Shown here piece after piece: positions 44,442 to 53,908 of a stretch of DNA of 64,000 nucleotides (position 1 is the stretch's first letter; each line of letters begins with the position of its first letter). The notes below the pieces were generated by a model. That model made no database searches, was not told where the DNA came from, and saw only the letters and a list, made by a program, of their open reading frames with translations. The stretch lies in assembly GCF_001644575.1 (NCBI RefSeq), contig NZ_CP015596.1, positions 3,224,001 to 3,288,000 of the forward strand, in the 5' to 3' direction. The stretch comes from Mycobacterium adipatum. Its GTDB lineage: Bacteria > Actinomycetota > Actinomycetes > Mycobacteriales > Mycobacteriaceae. A program made the position numbers and the translations under genes.

Positions 44442-44539
44442 CTGTAGAGCGCAGGTGAAAGCCGCTGGTCGAATCCCCTCCGGACGGCCCTCGATCGGCC
44501 ACAATGTTCGCTGATGTAAACGTATCCGACCCGCGGGCG

Positions 44540-44545
44540 TAAACT
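44540..44545 (+). promoter_or_regulatory. -10 element TAAACT of the methyltransferase promoter
   Basis: TAAACT fits the mycobacterial TAnnnT -10 consensus. GTAAAC occurs twice, at 44516-44521 and 44539-44544, 23 bases apart. A transcript from here would carry a leader of about 60 bases before the TTG start at 44613. Confidence 0.4.
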
Positions 44546-44612
44546 CCACGCATCGGGGGAAGGGTTCACGCCGCGAGCCGGTCCATGTACGTGCACTAAT
44601 GAAAGGGCTGAG

Positions 44613-45503
44613 TTGCCCGCATCAGACAACCGCATTCCCGAAACCGGCCTCAAACCGCACTTCGTGGATGTTCAGGCGCATTACGACCTGTCGGACGACT
44701 TTTTCCGGCTGTTTCTGGATCCCACCCAGACATACAGCTGCGCCTACTTCGAACGCGACGACATGACGTTGGAGGAGGCTCAGTACGCGAAGATCGACCT
44801 CTCGCTGGGCAAGCTGGGACTGCAGCCGGGGATGAAACTGCTCGATATCGGCTGCGGGTGGGGGGCGACCCTGAAACGGGCGATCGAGCGCTACGACGTC
44901 GACGTGGTCGGGCTGACGTTGAGCCGCAACCAGCAGGCCCACGTGCAGAAATTGTTCGATGGCCTGAACACCGACCGGTCCCGCGAGGTGCTCCTGCAGG
45001 GTTGGGAACAGTTCTCCGGTTCGGTCGACCGCATCGTGTCCATCGGTGCGTTCGAGCACTTCGGAGCCAGCCGGTACGACGACTTCTTCAAGATGGCCTA
45101 CGCCGCTCTGCCGGCCGACGGCACCATGCTGCTGCACACCATCGTCAAGCCCAGCGATGCCGACTTCGCCGAGCGCGGGCTGCCGCTGACCATGACGAAG
45201 CTCAAGTTCTTCAAGTTCATCATGGACGAGATCTTCCCCGGCGGCATGCTGCCGTTCGTGTCCGTGGTGGAAGAGCACGCCGCCCAGGCCGGTTACGAGG
45301 TGCAGCGAGTGCAGTCGCTCCGCCTGCACTATGCGCGCACGCTGTCCATCTGGGCGGACACCCTGCGGGCGCGGCGGGACGAGGCGCTTGCCATCCAGTC
45401 AGAAGAGGTCTACGACAGGTACATGAGGTACCTGACCGGCTGCTCGGACCTGTTCCGCGACGGGTACACCGACGTCTGCCAGTTCACCCTGCACAAGCCC
45501 TGA
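44613..45503 (+). CDS. Cyclopropane/mycolic acid synthase-type SAM methyltransferase
   Basis: A 296-residue class I methyltransferase of the CmaA/PcaA/MmaA group. FVDVQAHYDLSDDFFRLFLDPTQTYSCAY (17-45) is the typical N terminus; LLDIGCGWG (76-84) binds SAM; VGLTLSRNQQAH, GWEQFSGSVDRIVSIGAFEHFG and the YARTLSIWADTL segment complete the family pattern. It modifies double bonds in mycolates or related fatty acids by cyclopropanation or methylation. TTG start with AAAGGG upstream. I cannot say which mycolate position it modifies. It meets a convergent thioesterase gene across a four-base gap with a small hairpin. Confidence 0.93.
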   Translation: MPASDNRIPETGLKPHFVDVQAHYDLSDDFFRLFLDPTQTYSCAYFERDDMTLEEAQYAKIDLSLGKLGLQPGMKLLDIGCGWGATLKRAIERYDVDVVGLTLSRNQQAHVQKLFDGLNTDRSREVLLQGWEQFSGSVDRIVSIGAFEHFGASRYDDFFKMAYAALPADGTMLLHTIVKPSDADFAERGLPLTMTKLKFFKFIMDEIFPGGMLPFVSVVEEHAAQAGYEVQRVQSLRLHYARTLSIWADTLRARRDEALAIQSEEVYDRYMRYLTGCSDLFRDGYTDVCQFTLHKP

Positions 45504-45507
45504 CGGG

Positions 45508-45939
45508 CTAGCGCGCAGCGTACAGGGAGCGGCGCAGATCCTCGGTCAGTTCCCGCTTGGCCCAGGTGTCGGTGGACACGACGACATAGACGTTGCGCCC
45601 GCGCACGGCGACCCGTTCGACGCTGTCCGGGTCGTCGCGCGCGGTGCGCAGCACGGTGAAGGCCACCGCGAAGCTGGTGGTGCCGATGTGGTCACAGACG
45701 GCGTCGATCCGCACGCCGTCCCGCCAGCGCACCGACGCCAGATAGTCGATTTCGCTGTGCACGACCTGGAAATCGATACCGGCGTCCGTCATCTCGGCGT
45801 AGTCGAGGCCATGCTCGGCGAGCAGTGCGGTGCATGCCTCGTCGAACCAGGTGAGGTAATGGCCGTTGAACACCACGCCCTGCTGATCGATCTCCGCGTA
45901 TCGGGGCACGATTCTCAGTGAGCTCACGGCAGTCACCAT
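45508..45939 (-). CDS. Acyl-CoA thioesterase (4HBT/YbgC hotdog type)
   Basis: A 143-residue single hotdog protein. RIVPRYAEIDQQGVVFNGHYLTWFDEAC has the YbgC-type motif with Asp in the active site (xDxxGVVFxxxY), followed by VVHSEIDYLASVRWRDGVRI. It hydrolyses short acyl-CoA or aromatic thioesters. The ATG at 45939 was chosen to start directly at the first strand. It is divergent from a threonine dehydratase gene. Cytoplasmic. Confidence 0.88.
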   Translation of the reverse strand: MVTAVSSLRIVPRYAEIDQQGVVFNGHYLTWFDEACTALLAEHGLDYAEMTDAGIDFQVVHSEIDYLASVRWRDGVRIDAVCDHIGTTSFAVAFTVLRTARDDPDSVERVAVRGRNVYVVVSTDTWAKRELTEDLRRSLYAAR

Positions 45940-46000
45940 GCACCACCGCGGCACCGCACGGCTAGCATCGTGCGGTGATCGCTGCCGCCACGGAACTGCC

Positions 46001-46987
46001 ATGAGTGCACCCACCCTCGTCACGGTGGACGATGTCAGGGCGGCTGCGGATCGCTTGCGCGGCAGCATCATGCGCACACCGCTGATCCCGGCGCCGTGGG
46101 CCGATCCGCAACGACCGCTGTGGATCAAACCGGAAAGCCTGCAGGTGATCGGCGCGTTCAAGGTGCGCGGTGCCCTCAACGCCATCGGTCGCATCGATCC
46201 CGACGTCCGCACCCGTGGTGTGGTCGCCTACTCCAGCGGAAACCATGCTCAGGCGGTCGCTTATGCGGCCGCGCGCTTCGGCATCGACGCGCATATCGTC
46301 ATGCCCGAGGAGACCCCGGCGGTGAAGGTGGCGCGGACCCGCGAACACGGGGCGCGCGTGGTGCTGTGCGGCGCTGGCCGGCGCGAAGCGGTCGCGGCGC
46401 AGCTCGTCGAGGAGACCGGCGCCACGCTGGTGCCGCCGTTCGACCATCCCGATGTCATCGCCGGCCAGGGCACCATCGGACTGGAGATCGCCGAGGATCT
46501 GCCCGATGTCGGCACGGTGCTCATCCCGGTCAGCGGTGGCGGGTTGGCCTCCGGGATCGGCACCGCCATCCGGGCGCTGTGTCCGGACGCACGCATCTAC
46601 GGGGTGGAACCGGAACTGGCGGCCGACACCGCGGCGGGCCTGCGCCGCGGCAGCCGGGTCAGCATGTCGATCGAGGACCGTAACCGGACCATCGCCGACG
46701 GTCTGCGATCGCAGCCATCGGAGCTCACGTTCGCGCATCTGCAGCACGTGCTGACCGACGTGCTGACCGTATCGGAAGGTCAAATCCGTTCGGCCGTAGC
46801 GGAACTGGCCATACGCGCGCGTCTGGTCAGCGAACCCAGTGGGGCTGTCGCGCTGGCGGCCTATCGGCACCACCGTTTGCCGCCGGGCAAGACGGTGATC
46901 ATCCTTTCCGGCGGCAATATCGAAGCCGATCTCTTGGCCCAGATCGTGGCCCAGTCACCAGAGGTCGGGGTTCACCAGGGGAACTGA
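46001..46987 (+). CDS. PLP-dependent threonine/serine dehydratase-like enzyme
   Basis: A 328-residue fold type II PLP enzyme. Lys54 in GAFKVRGA holds the cofactor, SSGNHAQAVAYAA and the phosphate loop SGGGLASG bind it, and the C-terminal SGGNIE closes the active site. Length fits catabolic threonine dehydratase or serine racemase (no regulatory ACT domain). It deaminates threonine or serine, or acts on related hydroxy amino acids. The 3' end overlaps the convergent Cys-rich small gene by 33 bases. Confidence 0.9.
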   Translation: MSAPTLVTVDDVRAAADRLRGSIMRTPLIPAPWADPQRPLWIKPESLQVIGAFKVRGALNAIGRIDPDVRTRGVVAYSSGNHAQAVAYAAARFGIDAHIVMPEETPAVKVARTREHGARVVLCGAGRREAVAAQLVEETGATLVPPFDHPDVIAGQGTIGLEIAEDLPDVGTVLIPVSGGGLASGIGTAIRALCPDARIYGVEPELAADTAAGLRRGSRVSMSIEDRNRTIADGLRSQPSELTFAHLQHVLTDVLTVSEGQIRSAVAELAIRARLVSEPSGAVALAAYRHHRLPPGKTVIILSGGNIEADLLAQIVAQSPEVGVHQGN

Positions 46988-47176
46988 CACCGCACAACCC
47001 TGTTGTGCGCAGTGTGACCAGGCATCTTGTTCGGCGGCGGCCTTGAGCCGGCGACGCTGACCGGCCCATCCGCAGGAGCAGGTCGCAGTGGAATGGCCGA
47101 AACCACGGTTGTAGACGTAGACCGTTCCGTGTCGGGTCGACCCGGCGAACAGGTCTTCGAGCAGCATGGACTTCAT
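46955..47176 (-). CDS. Small Cys-rich conserved hypothetical protein
   Basis: A 73-residue protein from the ATG at 47176, with AAGGAGA eight bases upstream; the TTG just before is a less likely start. After MKSMLLEDLFAG a GFGHSTATCSCGWAGQRR segment contains CxC, and HCAQQGC lies towards the C terminus. The four Cys and nearby His residues could bind zinc. It has no signal peptide. I know no function. Its 3' end lies inside the convergent threonine dehydratase gene. Confidence 0.72.
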   Translation of the reverse strand: MKSMLLEDLFAGSTRHGTVYVYNRGFGHSTATCSCGWAGQRRRLKAAAEQDAWSHCAQQGCAVSVPLVNPDLW

Positions 47177-47394
47177 CAACTATTCTCCTTCGTCGACCTG
47201 ACCTCGGTGTCATGGTGACGTGCTGGCGCTGTTCGATTCTCCGCCCAGCCACGCCGGTGCGGCGGGATCTGCGGGTCACGAGTCGGTGCAGATCCTGTCA
47301 AGCCGACGTAACTGGCGTTGTCGATCTACCCGGGGTTCGGCGTTGCTAAACCCGCTGCCCGCGCACGTAATTGACGCTTGTGTAGCTTGCTGTG

Positions 47395-48866
47395 TCAGTG
47401 CACGCCCGGCATCAACCGACTGATGCGTCCGGTGTAGGCCAGCACCAGCAGGCCCGCGCCGATCGCGACCAGGCCGAGGATGCCGAAATAGGCGAACTCG
47501 TGGGCCGGGTCGTAATAGCGCGCCAGCACCCCGGACATCGACGTCCCGAGTCCGACCGAGAAGAAGTACAGCGCCATCATCTGCGCACGGAACGCATCCG
47601 GCGCGAGTTGGGTCGTCACGGCCAGGCCGATCGGGGAGATCATCAACTCGGAGACGGCGAAGCCGGCCATCACCGCGACGATGAACAATGCCGGCACGGC
47701 CCGCCCTGTGGTGCCGGCGAACGGCAGGAACAGCAGGAACGCCGCACCCATTCCGATGACGCCGTAGGCGAACTTGCGCGGTGTGGTGGGTGCTCGCCGG
47801 CCCAGGCGGGTCCACATCACGGCGAACAGCGGTGACAGCGCAATGATCCAGATGGGCTCGATGGAGCCGATCCAGCTCGACGGCGCCGTCCAACCGAAGA
47901 TCGACCAGTTCATCCGCTCGTCGGAGTACACCGCCAGAACGGTGAAGATCTGCTGGAACAGGGACCAGAACACGGCATTGGCGATGAACAACGGGATGAA
48001 GGCGCGAACCCGGGTGCGTTCGCCCGCGTCGACCTTGGGGCTCGTCAGCAACAACGCGAAATAGCCGATCGCGGCGATGATGATGACACCGGTGGTCACC
48101 TGCGACAGGTTCGCCAGGGTCACCAGCCCGCTGGCGAAGGCGGCCACCGCAACGGCGACGACGCCCACCCCGACCGCGGCCGCCGGCAGAATACCGCTGC
48201 GCGGCAGCGGGTTCGGTACCTCTCGGCCATGGCTGCCCAGGTTGCGGCGGAACACCACGTACTGGGTGAGGCCGAGCGCCATGCCGATCGCGGCGGCGCC
48301 GAAGCCGTAGTGGAATCCCATCCGGGTCTGCAGCAGGCCGGTGATCAGCGGCCCGACGAACGCGCCCAGGTTGATTCCGAGATAGAACAGCGTGAAACCA
48401 CCGTCGGCGCGCGCGTCCCCCTTGTCGTACAGGGTGCCCAGCAGTGAGGAGGCGTTGGCCTTGAGCGCACCGGAGCCGAGCGCGACGAGCACCAGACCGG
48501 CTGCCACACCGGTGATTCCGGGCAGCACGGCCAGTGCGATGTGTCCGAGCATGACGACCACGCCGCCGTAGAACACGGTGCGTTCCATGCCGAGCACCCG
48601 GTCGGCGAGCCAACCGCCGAGCACCGTCGACAAGTACACCAACCCGCCGTAGGCGCCGACGATCCCGGTCGCTGTCGTCTTGGACAGCTCCAGCCCTCCG
48701 TCGGTGGCCGAGTAGTACAGTACCCCAGGATGGTGAGCATCCCGTAGAAGGAGAAACGTTCCCACAGTTCGACGCCGAAAAGGTTGGCCAGCCCGATCGG
48801 GTGACCGAACAGTGTGCGTGCCCGCGGTGTTTCGGTCTGGCCCCCGGCCCGATTCGCCCCAGTCAT
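47395..48866 (-). pseudogene. POT-family peptide transporter with an apparent one-base deletion
   Basis: The N-terminal frame (ATG at 48866) reads the POT signature [19 protein letters not shown] and then runs into Arg/Ser/Cys-rich nonsense. From about 48720 the next frame continues the transporter as [17 protein letters not shown] through to the stop at 47395, with 12-14 helices. The 1472-bp span is one base short of a full frame; one extra C near 48720 restores [12 protein letters not shown] complete product would be about 490 residues, the normal length of a proton-coupled di/tripeptide importer (DtpT type). It is either a recently inactivated gene or a sequence error. Confidence 0.8.
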
Positions 48867-49126
48867 GACCGCCACCTTTCCACGACGTCCGGTCGGGCAA
48901 CCGCATCCGCCGGAGATGGCGCGCTGCGGTATCCACCCCGGCTAATCCGTACTATTGCTTTCACCTGCCATGAGGTGTGATTTGGCTAATCGTCAACCGA
49001 AGATCTTGGCGCTCGGGTGGGTTACCGGGCGCCGCGCAGGTAGTCTCAGCCGGATAACGGGACGGTGGCTGCATCGTCACGACGCGGTTGCCTGCGTGCG
49101 GCCGACGAGGGTCCGAAGGGGTACAT

Positions 49127-50389
49127 GTGGACGCGGTGCTCGGATTGTCGATGACACCACGGTCGCTGTCCGTGGTGGTCGTGGGCGGCGGCGATGAGCC
49201 GGTCGGCAGCGCACACAACGCCTTCGAGTTGTCGGTGGAGGGATCCGACGGCCGGTCGGCGACCGAACGGGCCACCGCCGCGGTGGAGGCGATCGCGGCT
49301 GCCCGCGGCGAACGGCTGACGTCCATCGGCCTCACCTGGAGTGACGATGCGGACGCCGAGGCGTCGCTGTTGATGGAGTCGCTGACCGAATCGGGGTTCG
49401 ACAATGTGGTCCCGATCCGGTTGCCGGAGGCCACCGAGGCGCTGGCCCGCGGCATGGCCGACGTCATCGGCTGCCGCACCACCGCGGTCTGTGTCATCGA
49501 ACCGGACGCCGCGATCGCCTTGATCGTGCACACCGGCGACGGTGCGGTGCAGACCGCGGTCAACCACGGGATCGATTCCGACGAGAGCCTCGTCGGTTGG
49601 CTGAGCACCGTGTTCGCCCGGGCCGACTGGCAGCCCGAAGCCCTGGTGGTGGTCGGCTCGGCCGGGGGGTTCGACACCGTGCTGCCGCGGTTGGAAGAGG
49701 CACTGTCGGTTCCGGTCTTCGCGCCCGCGGAGGCGCCGCTGGCGTTGGCTCGGGGTGCCGCGCTTGCCTCGACCCACAGTGCCGGGCTCCCACTGGACTC
49801 CAGCCCGCTGTTTTCCTCGGAGGGTAGCGGACGCCACGCGGCGGTCGAAGCCCGGATTTCGCCGGCCAGCATCCTGACCGGACTCCTGGTCGCCGGCGTC
49901 GTGAGCTTCGTGGTGTCGGCGTCGGTGGCGCTCGCCGTCGAGCTCTCGCCACAGCAGCCTCAGGCACGCCCGGCCGTCACCGCCGAGCGCGTCGTCGACG
50001 AGGTCCCGGCGGTGCGGCCGAGCCCGAGCGTCGCGCTCCCGTCGCCACCGCCGCCGGCGGCTCCGGTCGTCGCGGAGCCGGTCGAAGCCGTCGCGCCGGT
50101 GGTCGAACCCGTCGTGGAATCGGTGCCGCCGCCCGAGGTCAACCCCGTGGTGGACGATGCCCTGGCCGACGGGAATACCCCGGCCGACGGGCCCTATGTC
50201 TTGCAGGCCCCGGCCGCCGCGCCACCGCCGCCGGTGGTGGCGCCGCCGACAATGGCGGGCCCACCGCCCGTGGTGGGGCCGGTCTATGACCAGCCCAAGA
50301 AACCGCTGCTGCAGCGCATCAGGGATAAGCTGCGGATCGGTGGCGACGATCAACCGCCGCCGATCATCATGAATCCGCCGATGGGCTGA
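49127..50389 (+). CDS. DUF7159-type mycobacterial protein with Pro-rich tail
   Basis: A 420-residue protein. The GTG at 49127 (AAGGGG upstream) gives MDAVLGLSMTPRSLSVVVVG, the opening of a family abundant in mycobacteria. An actin-like or nucleotide-binding N-terminal part (1-245) is followed by one membrane helix (about 248-272, ILTGLLVAGVVSFVVSASVAL). A Pro/Val-rich region of about 100 residues and a basic tail (KKPLLQRIRDKLRI) lie after it. It is probably a membrane-anchored cell-envelope protein. Function unknown. Confidence 0.78.
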   Translation: MDAVLGLSMTPRSLSVVVVGGGDEPVGSAHNAFELSVEGSDGRSATERATAAVEAIAAARGERLTSIGLTWSDDADAEASLLMESLTESGFDNVVPIRLPEATEALARGMADVIGCRTTAVCVIEPDAAIALIVHTGDGAVQTAVNHGIDSDESLVGWLSTVFARADWQPEALVVVGSAGGFDTVLPRLEEALSVPVFAPAEAPLALARGAALASTHSAGLPLDSSPLFSSEGSGRHAAVEARISPASILTGLLVAGVVSFVVSASVALAVELSPQQPQARPAVTAERVVDEVPAVRPSPSVALPSPPPPAAPVVAEPVEAVAPVVEPVVESVPPPEVNPVVDDALADGNTPADGPYVLQAPAAAPPPPVVAPPTMAGPPPVVGPVYDQPKKPLLQRIRDKLRIGGDDQPPPIIMNPPMG

Positions 50390-50498
50390 GCGCCGACCCC
50401 CGTCTCTGGCTAACATTTCCCGCACTGGGCACGATCTAGGATGTAGTCCAGTACGCCAGGTCCGGATGTCCGGAAACAGGGAGGTCGGGAACTTGCGC

Positions 50499-51239
50499 AT
50501 GAACTTTCGGAATGTGCTCGCGACGGCGGGTGTCGCCGCGGTTGCGCTGCTGGGTTCGACGGCCACCGGCGTGGCGGCCGTGTCTACGCCGCCGCAGGCG
50601 GTTTCGGTTTCGCCCGCTCCCGGTGATGTCGTGGGGGTCGCCTATCCGGTGACCGTGACATTCGCCGATCCGGTCCGCAACCGCGTTCAGGTCGAACGCG
50701 GCATCACGTTCTCGGCCGGCACTGTCCCGGCCGGCACCTTTGACTGGCTGGACGACTCGACGGTGCGTTTCACACCGACCGACTTCTGGCCCGCGCACTC
50801 GAGCATCTCGGTCCAGGCGATCGGATTCAAGTCGTCGTTCGATACCGGCGCTCAGGTGGTCGGCGTCGCCGATATCAGCGCCCACACCTACACGGTGAGC
50901 ATCGACGGAGTGGTCGCCAGAGAGATGCCCGCCTCGATGGGCAAGCCCGGGTTCGCCACCCCGATCGGCCGGTTCACCGCGCTGGGCAAGGAGAGCGTGG
51001 TGGTGATGGATTCGCGCACCATCGGCATCCCGCTGGATGATCCGGAGGGCTACAAGCTCACCGTCTACGACGCGGTCCGGGTGACCTGGGGTGGCGTGTA
51101 CGTGCACGGGGCGCCATGGTCGGTCAGTTCACAGGGGTACGCGAACGTCAGCCACGGCTGCATCAATCTCAGCCCCGACAACGCCGACTGGTACTACAAC
51201 AACGTCAGCATCGGTGACCCGATCATCGTGCAGGCCTAA
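50499..51239 (+). CDS. L,D-transpeptidase (Ldt)
   Basis: A 246-residue exported enzyme. A signal peptide (1-27), an Ig-like domain (about 35-125) and a YkuD catalytic domain follow. His203 (VHGAPWSV) and Cys221 in SHGCINLSPDNADWYY are the active site. It makes 3-3 crosslinks in peptidoglycan, important in mycobacteria. The layout is that of LdtMt1-type proteins with a single Ig domain. An upstream TTG (50493) has a better-spaced GGGAGG and could be the true start, adding two residues. Confidence 0.94.
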   Translation: MNFRNVLATAGVAAVALLGSTATGVAAVSTPPQAVSVSPAPGDVVGVAYPVTVTFADPVRNRVQVERGITFSAGTVPAGTFDWLDDSTVRFTPTDFWPAHSSISVQAIGFKSSFDTGAQVVGVADISAHTYTVSIDGVVAREMPASMGKPGFATPIGRFTALGKESVVVMDSRTIGIPLDDPEGYKLTVYDAVRVTWGGVYVHGAPWSVSSQGYANVSHGCINLSPDNADWYYNNVSIGDPIIVQA

Positions 51240-51258
51240 GGCTTTCGCGACCGGGCTT

Positions 51259-51906
51259 TCACGACCGGGTGTGCAGGTGTCGGGCCGTCGGTGAGGTCTC
51301 GACGGTGCCCGGGTCCGGGTAGGTGCCCAGCACCCGGTCGGCCGTGCCACTGCTGGTGACGGTGAACCAGTAGTGCTCGTTCTTGAAATGGTGCTGGCGG
51401 TGGTTTCGCCAGATCGACCGGTATACCGCGGATTTCGGCTTGTAGTCGGTGTGGATCAGGTAGTGGCACCATTCGTATGCGATGCCGAGCAACGCAAGGG
51501 ATGTCAAGAAGGTGAGACCGCGTCCGAGGCTGGGGAAGACGACCAGCGCGATCGCCACGGCCAGCGGCAGCACCCACAGCAGCGACTGCCAGGGAATGAA
51601 CACCAGCGCCACCTCGCGCGGCTCGACGTGATGGTCGCGATGCTTGCGCGACAGCAGCGGATCCACCGTGAGGCCGGCGATCCGGCGCGGACGCCAATGC
51701 AGGATCGCCACGTGGATCACCCACTCGACGAACGGGAACACCGCCAGCATCACCAGCGGTACCGCGGCGTCGGTGACCTGCCAGTCGCCGGCGGCCAGCC
51801 GGGCGGCGGCCGCGGCGAGCAATGTCGCGGTGAGCATCCACGGCGACGGGTGGCGCAGAAACTCCCGCCCCACGTCGGCCAGCGTCACCCCTCGTCGGGT
51901 ACTCAT
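51259..51906 (-). CDS. Fatty acid hydroxylase/sterol desaturase-family protein
   Basis: A 215-residue membrane protein with about four helices and the His clusters HRDHH (87-91), HYLIH and HRQHH of di-iron lipid hydroxylases. [12 protein letters not shown] gives a further His pair. It hydroxylates or desaturates acyl chains or sterol-like compounds in the membrane. The ATG overlaps the stop of the FadR-like gene by four bases (ATGA), so both are translated together. The regulator and this enzyme form a two-gene unit. Confidence 0.88.
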   Translation of the reverse strand: MSTRRGVTLADVGREFLRHPSPWMLTATLLAAAAARLAAGDWQVTDAAVPLVMLAVFPFVEWVIHVAILHWRPRRIAGLTVDPLLSRKHRDHHVEPREVALVFIPWQSLLWVLPLAVAIALVVFPSLGRGLTFLTSLALLGIAYEWCHYLIHTDYKPKSAVYRSIWRNHRQHHFKNEHYWFTVTSSGTADRVLGTYPDPGTVETSPTARHLHTRS

Positions 51907-52625
51907 CGGTGGTTCTCCAATTCGGTGAGAGCGCCCAGCAGCGCGGTGGTGGCGGGTTCCAGCAGGGCGCGTGCGGCGGCCGCGGCCGCCTCGGCGTCAC
52001 CGCGCTGCACGGCCTCGGCGATCGCCCGATAGGCCTCCGGGCGGTCGACCTCGGCGGCCATCATGACGGCCAGCGCCGGCAGCGCGGGTTCGTAGGTCGC
52101 GCGCAGCGTGTTGTACATCAGCCGGAACGCGATCGAGTCCGCGCCGTCGACCAGGTGGTCCCAGAAGGTGAGCGCGTGGCGCTGGCGCTGCAGCGGATCG
52201 GTGTCCTCGCTGAGGGCCTCGATCGCCGCATCCAGCAGCGCGGCCAGCCCCGGCCCGCGCCGCGCCGCCGCGAGTTCGGCCACCTTGGGGCCGTTGTGCA
52301 GCCGGGTTTCCAGGATGGAGCGCACAACGGTGGTGTCCAGCTCACCGGCCTGCAACAGCAGCCGGGGGAGTAGGTCCAGGCCGGCGTGCCTGCGGAAGTC
52401 GCGCACCGTGGTGGTGTCGCCCTGGCGGATCTCGACGAGGCCGATCGAGGTCAGCCGTTTGAGGGCCTCCCGTATGGCCGGCCGGGAGACTCCGAGCACC
52501 TCGGCGAGACGACGCTCGCTGGGCAGCGAATCGCCCGGTTTCATCTCGCCGCTGAGCACCTCGGCGAGGATCTGTTCGAAGACATCCTCGGGAACCGAGC
52601 GCCGGTCGACCGGTTGGAGCGCCAT
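51903..52625 (-). CDS. FadR-type GntR regulator
   Basis: A 240-residue regulator. The winged helix has [25 protein letters not shown] (split as [16 protein letters not shown] and AIREALKRL) and an FCD effector domain follows. It is co-transcribed with the downstream lipid hydroxylase gene, with a four-base overlap. TGGTCATACCA lies 37 bases upstream, a good FadR-type operator. Autoregulation and control by an acyl-CoA or fatty acid is inferred. Confidence 0.9.
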   Translation of the reverse strand: MALQPVDRRSVPEDVFEQILAEVLSGEMKPGDSLPSERRLAEVLGVSRPAIREALKRLTSIGLVEIRQGDTTTVRDFRRHAGLDLLPRLLLQAGELDTTVVRSILETRLHNGPKVAELAAARRGPGLAALLDAAIEALSEDTDPLQRQRHALTFWDHLVDGADSIAFRLMYNTLRATYEPALPALAVMMAAEVDRPEAYRAIAEAVQRGDAEAAAAAARALLEPATTALLGALTELENHR

Positions 52626-52661
52626 GAAACGAGCATGCCACCCCCTTGGTAAGAGGTCAAG

Positions 52662-52672
52662 TGGTCATACCA
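52662..52672. promoter_or_regulatory. FadR-type operator TGGTCATACCA
   Basis: TGGT-CAT-ACCA fits the TGGTnnnACCA consensus of FCD-type GntR regulators and is placed 37 bases upstream of the FadR-like start. The upstream CTTGGTAAG is a weaker half site. It probably mediates autoregulation of the operon. Confidence 0.72.
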
Positions 52673-52691
52673 GTGATAGGGGTGGGGTCAT

Positions 52692-53504
52692 TCAGCGCAG
52701 CGCCTCGGCGGTCGAGCCGTCGGCGGGCAGAAACGCCTCGATGCTGAGCTCGGCGGCGGTGAGGTCGAGCGCGGTCCCGAAGGTGGTGACGGTGCTCAGG
52801 AACCGCAGCAGCTGCCCACCGGTGGTGACGAGTTCCAGCGGCACCACCACCCCGCCCAGATCGGCGGTCTCGTCCTCGCCGCCCGGGTACGACTCGATCT
52901 CGGCGAGGAGCGCGGCGGTCTGTGCCGACCCGCTGACCGCGGCCTCACGCCGCAGACGTCCGATCACATGGTGACGCCACTGCGCCAGATTCCGGATCCG
53001 CGGGGCCAGACCGTCGGGATGCAGCGAGATCCGCAGCGCATTCGGCTGGGCCAGCAGGTGCGCGGCCACCCCGTCCAGCATGACCGCGGCTCCGGCGTTG
53101 ACCTGCAGCACGTTCCAGCTGCGATCCACGGCCAGGCACGGAAACGGGTTGTACGCGTTGAGGACTCGATCGACACCGGCCCGCACCGCGGACATTCCGG
53201 GATCATCCATGGCGCGCTCCGAGTAGGCGGGTGCCAGCCCTGCAGCGATCAGCAGTTGGTTCTGCTCGCGCGCGGGCACGGCGAGTGCTTCGGCGAGCCG
53301 CAGCACCATCGCCCGGCTGGGTGTGGCCCGGCCGGTTTCGATGAAGCTGAGGTGTCGGGCCGACACGTCGGCCTCCAACGCGAGATCGAGCTGGCTCAGG
53401 CGGCGACGTTGCCGCCATGAGCGCAGCAACGAACCGAACGGGGGAGTCTGCAGGTCGATACCGGCCACTGCGCCAGTCTCGACCAGATCCGGGCGCCGCA
53501 CCAT
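52692..53504 (-). CDS. XRE-family regulator with MmyB-like ligand domain
   Basis: A 270-residue protein. An N-terminal XRE helix-turn-helix (LLRSWRQRRRLSQLDLALEA, VSARHLSFIETGRATPSRA) precedes an MmyB/PAS-like ligand domain (NPFPCLAVDRSWNVLQVN). This group regulates secondary metabolism and binds fatty acids in related proteins. It is divergent from a small membrane gene, with the repeat ATTACC-N5-GGTAAT overlapping its start codon. Autorepression is likely. Confidence 0.88.
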   Translation of the reverse strand: MVRRPDLVETGAVAGIDLQTPPFGSLLRSWRQRRRLSQLDLALEADVSARHLSFIETGRATPSRAMVLRLAEALAVPAREQNQLLIAAGLAPAYSERAMDDPGMSAVRAGVDRVLNAYNPFPCLAVDRSWNVLQVNAGAAVMLDGVAAHLLAQPNALRISLHPDGLAPRIRNLAQWRHHVIGRLRREAAVSGSAQTAALLAEIESYPGGEDETADLGGVVVPLELVTTGGQLLRFLSTVTTFGTALDLTAAELSIEAFLPADGSTAEALR

Positions 53505-53519
53505 TACCTGGGTGGTAAT
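53503..53519. promoter_or_regulatory. Inverted repeat ATTACC-N5-GGTAAT at the XRE gene start
   Basis: Perfect six-base arms overlap the ATG of the XRE regulator and lie 36 bases before the divergent membrane gene at 53555. It is a likely operator for that regulator on both promoters. Confidence 0.6.
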
Positions 53520-53554
53520 TGCCGCGCTGACCCGTGCCGAGCACTGTGGGGGGC

Positions 53555-53908
53555 ATGAACGACATCCACAAGCACGACGTCCCCCGGTGGCTGCGCGTGG
53601 TGCTGAGGTGTGACCGCGCCGGGTCGTCCTGGTACATCGGCACCGGATTCTTCTTCGCGCCGGTCCTCGCCGTGCTCTCGCCGTGGCCGACGTTGACCAC
53701 GGCGTTGTGGGTGGCGATCGCGCTCGCCGGTCTGTGGCTGGGGCTGCTGGGCATCGCGATGGCCACCGGTCTGGCCATCGTGCTCCGACGTAACGGCGAA
53801 CTCGACGAGGACTACTGGCGGTCCATCCTGGATTACCCGGATGTGTCCGGAGGTACTGCGCGACAGGCTATCTCGACGAACCGGCATAGTCGACCTGCCA
53901 ATGTTTGA
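53555..53908 (+). CDS. Two-helix small membrane protein
   Basis: A 117-residue protein from the ATG at 53555 (preceded by GGGGGG). The helices are about 33-50 and 55-80. The second continues as ALAGLWLGLLGIAMATGLAIV. Polar ends. A bidirectional promoter is shared with the XRE regulator. The last 41 bases overlap the convergent CYP125 gene. The function is unknown. Confidence 0.72.
   Translation: MNDIHKHDVPRWLRVVLRCDRAGSSWYIGTGFFFAPVLAVLSPWPTLTTALWVAIALAGLWLGLLGIAMATGLAIVLRRNGELDEDYWRSILDYPDVSGGTARQAISTNRHSRPANV

Noticed and set aside
49046..50566. A 506-residue minus-strand frame opposite DUF7159 and the L,D-transpeptidase start
   Set aside because: Spans two real genes and their promoter, with Arg/His-rich low-complexity translation.
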